Of a DNA stretch of 64,000 bases, positions 10,946 to 23,600 are shown piece after piece (the stretch's first letter is position 1; each line of letters begins with the position of its first letter). The notes under the pieces were generated by a model. The model saw nothing but the letters and a program-made list of their open reading frames with translations. It did no database searches and had not been told where the DNA came from. The translations under genes and the position numbers were made by a program. The DNA comes from Lota lota (taxonomy: Eukaryota; Chordata; Actinopteri; Gadiformes; Lotidae): contig JACYXH010000477.1 in assembly GCA_026745465.1 (NCBI GenBank), positions 1,869,501-1,933,500 on the forward strand, read 5' to 3'.

Positions 10946-11545
10946 TGACTTTTGTTATTGTTTTGATTGAGAGTGGGATAAATTACATTTTATATCTTAA
11001 CTGTTGGCTGTTGCAATGCACTTTCTCGCTGACAATAGAATGAGCAATTTCATGAATACTGCTTCCCATTGTTAGTTAAAAGTATTAACAACATATATTA
11101 ATCTACTTATATCCCCAGAGATTCATTTAATGCGATATATCTTCATATAATGTACTATTTTAAAGGTGCTTTAGGTAAGATTCAAGAGCCATTATTTGAG
11201 ATGAATTTGTTAGAAATGGCCTACAGCCATCGGTCAGATATTAGTAAGTAAAATGGGCTGTGAGAATATGTTTCGAGTTCACCGCACCTTACTGTATGAG
11301 CAATTTCTGACCAATCAGGGCATCTCTTCCCTGAATGGTTCGGATAATTAATCTTGCTTGTTAATCACAGGTGCTTTGCAAATCTTGTTCTCCTCCTCTC
11401 TCTAACTCTCAAATCATACCTACAGCACATTTGAAGGTCTAGCACAATATCCGAGTGGACATGCTTCATTACAAATGTGTGAACATGTGTATGTAAGCAT
11501 GTGCGTGCTTGCACATAATATGCATGTGTGTGTGTGAACACCGAC
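10946..11545. other. intron or 3' flank of plekha7, no further exon found
   Basis: The exon ending at 11546 has a good donor site, so at least one more plekha7 exon is expected further left. I searched the minus strand here for an acceptor followed by an open frame in the required phase (two bases needed) and found none convincing. The stretch 11161-11340 starts ttttaaaggtgctttaggta and resembles the head of the repeat family at 17.45 and 52.07 kb. Confidence 0.45.
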
Positions 11546-11691
11546 CTGCAACCAGCTTGCTCTTGCGCGAGGCCTCCGAGGCCAGTGCTTGGGATACAGT
11601 CATGATCCTCTCCTGTTGCTGTAGCACAGAGTCCAGCTCGCTGAAGTCCAGCGGTGTGCACGATCCCAGAGCAGACTGCATGTTCTGGACA
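11546..11691 (-). CDS. plekha7: plekha7 visible exon 24 (C-terminal, long isoform)
   Basis: The acceptor is ctgcag before 11691 and the donor GCAG/gtcggt is after 11546. The exon completes a Ser codon split with the previous exon and reads [10 protein letters not shown], then [20 protein letters not shown] and [10 protein letters not shown]. It is helical and Gln/Glu-rich, as in the C-terminus of long mammalian isoforms. It ends one base into a codon, so a further exon must follow. Confidence 0.88.
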
Positions 11692-14600
11692 CTGCAGGCA
11701 CAGACACACATGTATGTATGTATGTATTTGTATACTGGGGCAGGATCGTGTAGTCTAGTGTTTAGGGTGTTTGACTTCCAAGCGAGAGTTCAATTCCCAG
11801 TCAACAGATTACCTCTGGGCATCCTTGAGCAAGTTGACTATACCCCTTACCCGACCTATGAAATTCAGTAGAAGTAGTTGCTTTGGCATTGTCTGCTAAA
11901 TGACAAAAACTACAATATTTTTTTCAATCTTTTTATATTTATTTTGCGTCAGTGGAGACTCACTAGGGGTTGGTGGGGGGCACTGCTAAGAGGGGCCACT
12001 TGAGACCACTAAACCTTTTATTTAGGGGCCATTATTTTACCACCAGGTGTGATGTTGATTAGCCAAGCTATTACAAAGTCGAGCCTATGGTGACATCACA
12101 AGTGGGCATGTCACTCAAACTTAGGGTTGATTTGTTTTATTTATTTATGAAATGTGCTCCAAAGATAAATCTTTACACACTTATAGCTATATATCCATAA
12201 ATATAAAAATACAAACATGTATAAAGGTTTTTCCCGTATAAATTTTTTAAATATGTATTATTGGACAGTACACCCTAATTTCCAGTCTGGGATGAATACT
12301 GACTGTGAAAGAGTACATCTTATCTTGAACTTTGATGAATGCTATTCCTCCTAGGGTCTGGGGTCTAACCTGGACTTGGCCAGGAGGGTTTTGATCCGCT
12401 GGGCCCGGTGGGAGCGCTGCTCCAGCTCCTCTGGACTCTGGGGTTCCTCTGGGTCAGACTCCACGTAGCGCTCTGGGATGGGTACCTTCCGTGGTTTGGA
12501 GAGCTGCGAGGGAACAGGGAAACCATGTAGATCAACTCAGACTCTGTTTATTATACAGAGAGATGTATCTACTAAATCTCTACTGGATCTGAATGGTCCA
12601 AGATTTAAATATCCATCCATTACCTACAATAATCTACAGACATGCATTATGGACCCTTTTCCACTAGGGTATGCCAGAGGACGTTAAATACAAGTACAGC
12701 TCAGGGTAATTAATTAGGGGTTTGCTCCATTTTTCGTTCAGACCCCTGGCTACCTCTCGACTGAGGTCCAGGTTGTAGTCCAGAGGTTCCAGGTCCGTCT
12801 CTCTCACAGACATGGCACAGTAAGGCATCATCCAGCCATCCGATTGGCTCCTGCCTCTCTCTGTCACCTGGCCCTGCCCCTCATCGCTCTGACCCTCGGC
12901 CGCCAGCCGCTCCTGTCTGGGGTCAAACACCTGGATGGAAGGGATGGCCCGGTGGCGCCAGGGGCCTGGGTCACACCGCTGACCACCTGACTGAGACATG
13001 TGCTCCCATGGAGGATTCTTCAAATGTTCACATTGGAAAATAAGAATCAGTCATCCAGAAAGCTCAGTGAACCAAACGACTAGACAAGCTGTGAAATCCA
13101 GCTATAATTGCATGGGGCTGCCAGTTGGGGGACACCAAGACCAGAAAATAAGTGGAGTTAAGGCTCTACACTTCATAATTAATTTCTTAGCAATTAAATC
13201 AATTGTAAGTAATGAATCAACAACACAGAATCTACAGCAAAAATAATAATAATATGACTGACAGCCTATTACAAAATAATTAAGGGTTGATGACAGGTAA
13301 GATAAGGGGCAATACAGCAAACTGAATAGTTCACTACAGGCTGAGGAAACCATTTTGTTTCACACCTTTCGACACCATTTCCACTGCTGGTTACTTGATA
13401 TGCATTCATGTGTACATGTAAAAGTGTGTTTGTTAAGAGTCCCCTGGAGCATCAAAGCCATGCATACAGTCCTTCCCCTTGCGTCGCTGAAAAAATCTGT
13501 CAATTCAATGCCACGAGACAGCACCCCATGCCTGTTCAAGCTCACAGATTAAACCAGAGGAGAGGAGAGAATGGGAGGAGAGAAAGAGAAGGGAAGGAGG
13601 AATAGGAGAGAAGGAGAGGAAGTGGATGGGAGAAGGGAAGGAGGATGAAGAGAGGAGAGGAAGACGCGAATAGGAGGAGAGGAAGTGGAAGACAGGAGAG
13701 GCTGAGGAGAGGAGAGAATTAGGAGGAATAAAGATGAGGACGGACAGCCAGGGATTCCCAAAGTGTTGACCAAACCCCTTCCTCAGAAAACACAGAGAAA
13801 ATATTCTGAAGCAAGAAACGCTTTTTATTGTCCAGTGCAAATGTCTACATGTTGGGATATTAAAACAGTGCTAAAAAGGAGTAGTGTGTTGCGTCACAGT
13901 TACACAGTTTCAAGAGAACAAGCAGTTTACTCTCCTCAGGTTTCTACTGCTGCAATGCTAACACTCAACACAGTAGCTATCTACTTTTCTCACCTAGCCA
14001 GATATTGTCAGTTTATAGTAGTAAGTTCAAAGAAATTCCCAGTTTCTAACTATGAAAGATTAACAAGGAAGGTGTAGTCATTTAAAATACATAACGGAGG
14101 CGGACAAGTGCACCAATATTTCAAATTCAATATTTTAGGATTTCACAAATAAATCTGATCTTAATCGTCCATAGTTTTTGGTGCAAATATGCCACACTGT
14201 TATACGTGTCCTACTCTCTAATGTTTCTACTACCACTCAAATATGATTCTAGTTTTAAACATTGCATTTCAGCCTGGTTTGTTAGCACTATCCTCCATGT
14301 TAAAGCATTCTCAGGCCACACTAAAGCACTTCATGATGAGCACACTAAGTGAAATTGTGGTTGGAGCTCCCAACCACAGCCAAATACAAAAGTAAGGAGA
14401 AAAAAAAGTACAGACATCTTGTTTTTAACAAAATAAATTTGATAATTTGTGGGTGCAGGCAGTAAAAAGTAAAAAATAGCGTAAGTGTAAAAAAAAGTAT
14501 AAACATGTTTTAATGTTGACATTTAAAAAACATGGCTCTGAGTTTCGGTCTAGAAAAAACTAGAATCTATTGAAGGTATTAAAATGCCCAACAATTTGAT

Positions 14601-17600
14601 GGAAGTGAGAGTTTGTGAAAAAAATATATATCGTTCACTGGTATGCTTTAGGTAAATAAAATAATTTAATGAAAAATGTAAATGATTTATTAACAAACTA
14701 GTAATTGGATATACTAATATACAATTGGTAATCTATTATTATTTGCATTTTTCTTCTGTGTTCCTGAAATAGGTTATTAAGCATCTTCATCGAGTGATAC
14801 GAGCTTGCCATAGCCTATATCTAAAAGCATACAGAGTCAAAGTCTCCCATTCAAAGTTTAACACAAGCAAACTCTCCAATACAAAACATAAGACTAGAAT
14901 GACCATAAACTCTATTGCGTCACATAGGCCAATTTTACCCCTACAGTGGGGTGTGGTTGCTATGGTAATGTTTGGGGGGGAACAGCTGTTGCCTGTTTTA
15001 GTGACATATCAGTAATTGTGGCTTTGGGTAGTCAGGTTTTCTAGTCTATGTGCTGTAAATTGCATTGTGAGATTCTGAGTAAATTCTGAGCTGGTTGCCA
15101 ATGAAAGAGGGCACGATCAGGGTGCAAATGAGGTGTGATGTGAAGGTGTTGGGCAGGGATGGTTACACCCCTGCCTGATAGGAAAGGTTAAGGTGCGTCC
15201 ACACCAAAAGCGAAGCGAATTTTTGGCGCAGCGCGAATACATGCAACGTCAATGTAAAGACGCGAATAAATGCAAATGGCTCGAATGGCGCAAATGGAAG
15301 CAAATTCGCCACATTCACGTGTTCGCTGGAGTTGAAATATTTGAACTTTGATGCAAATTTCTCAGATTCTCTGAATACTCCGCGAATCACTGGGGGGAGA
15401 AACGTTTGTGGTTCTCACAAGTAACGCAAGGAGAATATTCGCTTCGCTTTTGGTGTGAACACAACTTTAGAATCATAATGTATAAATTGCAGATTCTTTT
15501 TCTCTACATTGGCTCACGTCATATAGATGCATTGAAAAACAAATCAACGTACCCTGGTGGGTATGCAAGTAATCCTTCAGAAGCAACCATGGATTAGCGT
15601 TCAAGACATTGAGTTGGATTTGAATAAGTGGAACTACACTGCAAAGAAGAAGAGGGGTTAGGTAACACCAGCAGAGAGGGTTAGGTAACACCAGCAGAAC
15701 AAGGCACTTGGATCTCTTCAGGAGAAAAGAAAGCAGAGAGCTGAGATGATTTAAACCCTCTTTCTTTTTCATGTACTTCCCCTGAACACATCATCATTAT
15801 CATCATCAACAACCCCCACCCCCTCCTTTATATGATATTCTAAATCTCTCAAATAGAACTGTACAATTGTATACTGAAAATATCCCTCAGTAAATAAATA
15901 TAGGTGCACACATACATGGGCAGTTATCTATTATTTGGTATTAAAAACAAAAGAGGATGTTGTATTTGTCCCCTACTTGAATGGACCTACATTCAGTTTT
16001 GTGTCAGTGGAGTCCCACTAGGGGGTGGGGGGTGGGGGGGATGGGCAGTGCTAAGAGGGGCCACTGGAGACCCAATAACCTTTTATTAAGGGGCCCTTAT
16101 TTTACCAGCACTTCATTAGCAATTAAAAGCTATTACAAAATCAACTCTATGGTGACATCACACATGGGCGTGTCTATTATTCATAGGGTTGATTTTGAAA
16201 TGGCTTCAAAAGCACACAAGGGCCTTTTAAAGTAAATATTTTTAAAGTACTCATTTCGCTATTCAGAGATTCATCTGTGTGCATGTTGGCCATCAATGTT
16301 CCCAGCAAGCCCAGCACACACCGTTAACCAAGCATGCTAGTACCCAAGCAAGTTCTGGTCCCGCAACCTAGCTTGTAAGCGGTTTACGCAGTAGGAAACA
16401 GATTGGTAAGCATGTTAACATCCCTGTTAAGTTTGTTATGTGGTTGGAGCGTTGCGTAGCGGCGGTGGTGGCGGTTGTTGTGCCGGTCCCCGTGCCTGCT
16501 TGTGCCATGCGTGGTGTGGGGGTAACATACGGAAGGGGGCTGTTCCTGGGCGTTGTTTGAGGGCATCCTGGAGGTGGACGAGCAGCGCTGGGTGGGGCTG
16601 GTGGAGGAGCCGTGTACAGCCGTGTACAGCCGCTCTCCCTGGCTGAGGTTCCTCTTGCGGTCGCGCACCAGAGCCCTCTGGTGGCGCTTCATGCGCTCCA
16701 GCTGCTCTTCGGCGCTCATGCGGCCCCGTGTCTGGCAGGGAGGGGCATGTGCGCTGTGTGACGGTGCACACATGTGATCCAAGGCACTCTTGGGTCTCTC
16801 CTGGGTGTGGTGGAAGGGGGGGAGTGGGAAGAATACATGAAGAAATCGAGTGTTTTAAATGAAAAGGGCATTTTATATGGCTTTTCCCCCAAAGCACTGA
16901 CTCACCCTGGCTGCCTGGCTTCCTCCAAGTCCTCTCCTCAGAGTGACATAAGAGGAGATGGAGTTGGACTGGTTCAATCCAGACGAGAAAAGACCTGAAA
17001 CAGGATAGCATCCAAGAACCGTTTGCAGTTTTTTAATCAATAAATCATAAAAGACCAGAATGAGATACAACTTCATGAATTTCAATTGTGTAATTTATTG
17101 AGTAACTATGGATGGATAGTAAAGTAGCTTAAGGATTCTTTTAATTTTGACTTACGGTCTAATCGAATTAGTAAATGTTATATTATACATTAATAGGAAA
17201 TGGTTGTTTTTATACTCCGTATGTAGTGGTGTATGACTTCTGGTACCTTTGTCTGAGAAGGAGGGGTTGTCCAGGACCGAGCCAGTGCTGCTGCGTCCCA
17301 TCACAGGGAGCTCTGGTTCACTCAAATATGACCGCAATTCAACCTGCAACCAACCAACCAGCAAACCAGCAAAACCTCAACCTTAGAGCCACAGCATGAG
17401 TGCAACATTCAACATTACTCAGTTGAAATTGCAAGGGCTTTTATTTTAAAGGAGACATTTTTTCATTTACTGTACTAAATAATAAAATGACCATGATATG
17501 TCATCAGAGATTAAGGAAACATGCAAAGTTGCAATACTGGCTTCTCCAACAACAATGCTACAGCAAGTATGTTCTCCTTTGAAGTATCCGTCAGAACGTC

Positions 17601-20600
17601 TCTTAATGTTTTGGGCCTGTATGGACTATTCTCTGAGTTTGCCCTATTGGGGGGGCATTAGGGGTCCTGGCCAATCAGACATAAACCCACGATTTTCTTC
17701 CTTGTAAACTTACTTTAGACCTTTTGTCTAAACCTCCAAAAACACAGGGTTAAAACGGTGCTTGAAATGTTTGTTTCAGTAGAAATTACTGCGCTGTTCA
17801 TCAGAGAGGTGTAAATCAAGAAGCGATCCAAAAGCTGCCCATCAGAACCGGTCTGTCCAGAGACATCTCTATCCAATATTGTAGTTGTGGTAAGGGGGGC
17901 GTGGCTTAGCGCCGGCTGCAGACAGAAGGGGCGGAGCGGCTCAATTGGGGTCACAGACGCAGCTGTAGGGGATGAGCGCAATTAGGTAGCGCAAAACATG
18001 TGTTGTGCTCTCCCCACAGTGAGGTCGGGTCCAGCCACGTGGGTGGAGGTTTTTCTTTGTTGTGCCGGCTCGAAGTCCGGAGGACTGAGTAGAGTGAGAC
18101 GCTCACATCCAAGAAGGACGGTGAAGCTTGGTTTTGTTTGAAGAAGAATAAAATACATTTCTTGCGTTAATGCTCTTGGGTGTGATTTTTACCCTGGTCC
18201 GTAGCTTAGACATTGCTACAGTAGTATATTGGATATACTAACTATTAACTATTAACTGGACTACCACAGACTTTGCTCATGACTCATTTATTGAGAACCC
18301 GAAAACTGTGGCTCTCCTGCATAGTGACCATACATCAACTGCTACCTCAGGGTAGAGAGCGGTAGTTTACTGTACCCAGCAATGGCACTACTGCCCCTAG
18401 TGGCCAGATGTAAGTATCCCACTCTACAACAAATATTGTGAATTTGGACTACATTACCCACTTCAAACACTCTGTGTCAATGTTACACAAAATACTTTAA
18501 AATTAATTAATATTACTTAAGAGAAAATGCAAAGACTACTATAAAAGTCCACACTAGGACATGTTTTATTAAGCTAAGAAGTTGAATGTATCTGTAATGG
18601 AACAATCAAACCTACTTTTGATTAGGACTGATGCTAATATTTTGCCTCACCATGCAAAGTAGAAATTGTGTGTTTTTCATAACAGTAACTACTTTCATGA
18701 ATATAACATTGACTTTTGTCATATTATTTTTACTTTTATCTATCTAAAGAGCCTGAGTGACCACTAGGTGGCACCAGAAAGCCTCCAGGTGACCTTATTG
18801 CCTTACAGCCAGATTACCTTACAGTCTCCATTCACGGTGTACTGCCCGCTCTCCCGGTCCCGCTTCCTCTCGTCTGACTGCCTCTTCAGCCCGCGGACAG
18901 ACGTGTGGCGGACCACCGACGATGCCTCCCGGGGGAGCGGGGGCACCGCGGGGGGTGTGTCCTCATAGTCGTAGAGGCATGGCAAAGGAGGCCGGGGCGG
19001 GGCACTGTCCTCAACCTGTCGGGGGAGGACGTTGGCAGCAAGAAGACTTTTATACTCATTTAGTAGACGTCAATACTATAATATTAAATATTTCCTCATT
19101 TAGTGGACGCTTTTATGCAAAGCGACTTACATTGAATTAAGAAACATGTCATTAAGAAGAAGTTAGGTCGTTAGGACATCAAGGATGCTACACAATGCGG
19201 GAGGGGGGGGGGGGGTACTGACCCAGTGTTCCGTAGTGTCGTGGGGGAGGGAGAGTGAGCCGGTGGTGGAGGCGCAGGATGGAGGCTGGATCAGCACTCC
19301 TTCAGACAAGGAGGGCACCAGCTTCCTTTCTGGAGCACCAACACACAGGGGGAGTTTAATGGTTACATCCATGATCTGTAAGCTTTTCATATCATTAAAC
19401 TCGTTTTTAGATAGAAAAGACAGACGCACTGTAATATAAAATTGTATGTATGCATCACCAGATGACTTTAAATCACAAGATTTTCCAGGTAGGACTGGGG
19501 ATCCTACCTGGGTTCTGGACAGAGTCAATGGTGATCTTGTAGTTGGCTTTACTGGTGCTCAGTCCGGCCATCACATCCTCGATCCTCCACAGTTCACGCT
19601 TCAGTTCTGTCTTCTCCTGCTGCAGGAAACATACAACATACTATTATTTATCCATAAATTACACCCATGTATGGATGTCTGGGCCCCACTGCCTTCTACC
19701 AATGTTTTCGTTAAACAGTTTTATACAGATTTAATGTCCTTTTACACCAGACGCGTAGCGAATAAAAGATGCAAAAAAGTGAAAAAAAAGTTTGCGGATG
19801 AGGGGGATTATGGTGTGCATTCTTTAACACATCCCTGTTTTGGAGACGTTCGTTTTTGCGGTTGTTTCCCTGTTCGATAACTAATAGTTGGCTATCACTC
19901 TTTTGGAAAAGTTGGTTTCCAAAACTAAACTGATGCGATACAACTGCACACCTTCATTTTATCAAATGCAACCTATATTCACGTACCGCAGTGCAAGTAA
20001 ACATTGGCTTGTAGCGCCAACTGCTATCTAGACTAATGGTCAATATATATATACCATGTGATCATATGAAAGATAATTATAGGTCTATAAATGTAGTTTA
20101 CCACTACGGATGCAATAAGAGGACTGCGCATGGAGAAACATAAATAGACTGTTACTTCCGCCATGTCCTACAACATATACATTGACCATGGTGACTATGA
20201 CAAAGATACCTGATTGTGATTGGTTAAACTAATTTATTCGCTGGCTAGAGCAGAAAAAAATCAACCTTAATGCGAATACAATTAATGATGCTTTTTCGCA
20301 AAACTGAAAATGCGGCGTATGTTTACAGTCCCATTAAGCTAGCTCCATGAGTTGTAATTATTTTATTGACGTGGGAGAAAATCGCAACGGATAATCGCGT
20401 TCAATGTAAAAGGACCTTAAGGCAAATGAATGGCAACATTTATAAGGCTACGTGTGAGTGGAAAAAAAATCGGGCGTCTGCCTTCTTCTATTTACGATTA
20501 TACTATTTATTCATTAAGCAGATGCTTTTATATAAAAAAAAAATCAGATACATCTCGTTAATGAGCAGGTAAGGATAAGTCCTCTTGCTAGATGCCACAA

Positions 20601-23600
20601 TATTTTACATACTGGACCTTTAAACTAATTATCTTCCACACAGCACATTAAAGGAAGTGTACAATTCTTGAAGCTTTAAACATATAGGTAAAATTCTAAA
20701 TGTTGTGTCCATTTCAAAACACTGTCTTTCCTGAGGTTGTCTCTGGTGGGACAGTTAAGGGAGACAAGGTTAGAAGAAGGCTAGAGGTTTCATGGGTGCA
20801 TTACTGACACCTACCTGTGGGGTGGTGCTGTGGTTCATGTGCGCCTGCATCGCCTTCCTCAGCTGCTCCACTGAACTCTCCAGACTGATGTACTCCTTCC
20901 AGGCTCCAGACATCTCCTGCATTACATAACACACACACACACACACACCAACAAAAGGAGAGGGTCAATAGAATTCAACATAAATCACACACAAAGTCAA
21001 AGGATCCAGACATGCATATCGACAGGTCTGGATTCTCTCTCTCTAACCCACGCCCCCACACACGTACATACACCAACAACCAAGCCCTAGGAAGGAGGTG
21101 TTACCGTGGAGACGCGGGAGATGTGGGCCCTGATGGTGACCAGGTCCTCCTGGAGCAGGCGCTGCTGGTAGGCGATCTTGTGGGCATGGGCGGGCTGATC
21201 CTGGTACTGTTCCATCTGCTGGCGGGACATGTCCAGCACACGCTCCAACTGGTCCTGTTGATGGGGGTCACCAAGACTTTTAAACACAGCGACACACCAC
21301 ACACAGATAATCTCCTGGTAACTACTGAGGTAATTTAAATACTTTTTTATCAATACATATAGACTTGACAATACTTGCGTGAGGAATAATATTCCCCATT
21401 AGTGAACTAAAGCTTTTCTGGGCAACATTTTGATACTGTTTCTCAAATTGTATAGTGGCTAGGGTCTTCTTGAGCAGGTTGTCTAACCCCTATCTGCTCC
21501 TTAATGATCTGTCTCTGTGGTCACTGTCTAACCTCTATCTGCTCCTTAATAACCTGTCTCTTTAATCACTGTCCAACACCTATCTGCTCCTTAATGACCT
21601 GTCTGTATATTCACACACCGTGGCGTTAAACTATAAGTGTCCGGGAAGCATAACACTAGTCTTGGCCGCCGCAATCAATATCAACCACTGCCCAGACATA
21701 CACTGCTCAAAAAAATAAAGGGAACACTTAAACAACACAATGTAACTCCAAGTCAATCACACTTCTGTGAAATCAAACTGTCCACTTAGGAAGCAACACT
21801 GATTGACAATACATTTCACATGCTGTTGTGCAAATGGAATAGACTACAGATGGAAATTATAGGCAATTAGCAAGACACCCCCAATAAAGGAGTGGTTCTG
21901 CAGGTGGTGACCACAGACCACTTCTCAGTTCCTATGCGTCATGGCTGATGTTTTGGTCACTTTTGAATGCTGGCGGTGCTTTCACTCTAGTGGTAGCATG
22001 AGACGGAGTCTACAACCCACACAAGTGGCTCAGGTAGTGCAGCTCATCCAGGATGGCACATCAATGCGAGCTGTGGCAAGAAGGTTTGCTGTGTCTGTCA
22101 GCGTAGTGTCCAGAGCATGGAGGCGCTACCAGGAGACAGGCCAGTACATCAGGAGACGTGGAGGAGGCCGTAGGAGGGCAACAACCCAGCAGCAGGACCG
22201 CTACCTCTGCCTTTGTGCAAGGAAGAGCAGGAGGAGCACTGCCAGAGCCCTGCAAAATGACCTCCAGCAGGCCACAAATGTGCATGTGTCTGCTCAAACG
22301 GTCAGAAACAGACTCCTTGAGGGTGGTATGAGGGCCCGACGTCCACGGGTGGGGGTTGTGCTTACAGCCCAACACCGTGCAGGACGTTTGGCATTTGCCA
22401 GAGAACACCAAGATTGGCAAATTCGCCACTGGCGCCCTGTGCTCTTCACAGATGAAAGCAGGTTCACACTGAGCACATGTGACAGACGTGACAGAGTCTG
22501 GAGACGCCGTGGAGAACGTTCTGCTGCCTGCAACATCCTCCAGCATGACCGGTTTGGCGGTGGGTCAGTCATGGTGTGGGGTGGCATTTCTTTGGGGGGC
22601 CGCACAGCCCTCCATGTGCTCGCCAGAGGTAGCCTGACTGCCATTAGGTACCGAGATGAGATCCTCAGACCCCTTGTGAGACCATATGCTGGTGCGGTTG
22701 GCCCTGGGTTCCTCCTAATGCAAGACAATGCTAGACCTCATGTGGCTGGAGTGTGTCAGCAGTTCCTGCAAGAGGAAGGCATTGATGCTATGGACTGGCC
22801 CGCCCGTTCCCCAGACCTGAATCCAATTGAGCACATCTGGGACATCATGTCTCGCTCCATCCACCAACGCTGTTTTTTCTAAATGACTCATTTCAGTAAG
22901 TGATAAAATGGCATACTATGTTGAAGATCATATAAGACATATTACCAAGTTTAAAACGAAAGATTTTTTTTTTGGGTTCACTGCCTCTTTAACAAGCTGG
23001 GGATGGCAAGCTGGGGATAGCAACTTATCTACACTCCAGCGAATAGAACCAATGAATAAACAATAACACAAAGAAACTAGACAAGAAACCTTATAGTTAT
23101 CACCACTGCAACAATCTAACAAAATACAGCATGGTAAGCTTGCAAAACATGATTACCTTCTCAAATCTCTATCCTTTTACTAAATATTATGCCTGCCAGG
23201 GACTGCAGATGTAAACTATGTAAAATAACAGACATTAAATTGAAATAATTACATGTAAGTGTATGTTTGTATAATGTCTTACCTTGTCATCCTTTAGGGT
23301 GCTGATCCTGCTCTCAAACTCCTTCAATGTCTTGTCCTGCTCACACAATCGACTCAATTTCACCTGCACACACACAGTTTACGGGTCATTTGCGCAGTAC
23401 AATTAGCCAAATTAGACTACGTGTGCTTTGCTTCAATGTCTTTTGAACAATAAGTGGTTAATTCATCACTTCATCCGCGTCTGTCTGTGTGTGTGTCAGT
23501 TACATAGATGTGTATGCTGTCACATATACTAGCGGTTGACCTTTAAACCCCTCTTCATTAAAAGATCATTTATAGAGAGCAAGGCCATCATACAGAGCAC

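Larger units (their letters stand above)
12979..16530 (-). other. plekha7 intron between visible exons 21 and 22
   Basis: This 3.5-kb intron holds no gene. It contains a purine-rich GA tract (13555-13740), AT-rich sequence from 14000 to 14760, a MITE (15188-15469), a 23-bp duplication with ggttaggtaacaccagcaga (15656-15701), and the second copy of the gtcagtggaga repeat (16000-16197). Confidence 0.8.

Noticed and set aside
11737-11915. Functional tRNA gene
   Set aside because: A and B boxes are recognisable but the stems do not pair, and a SINE body and tail follow.
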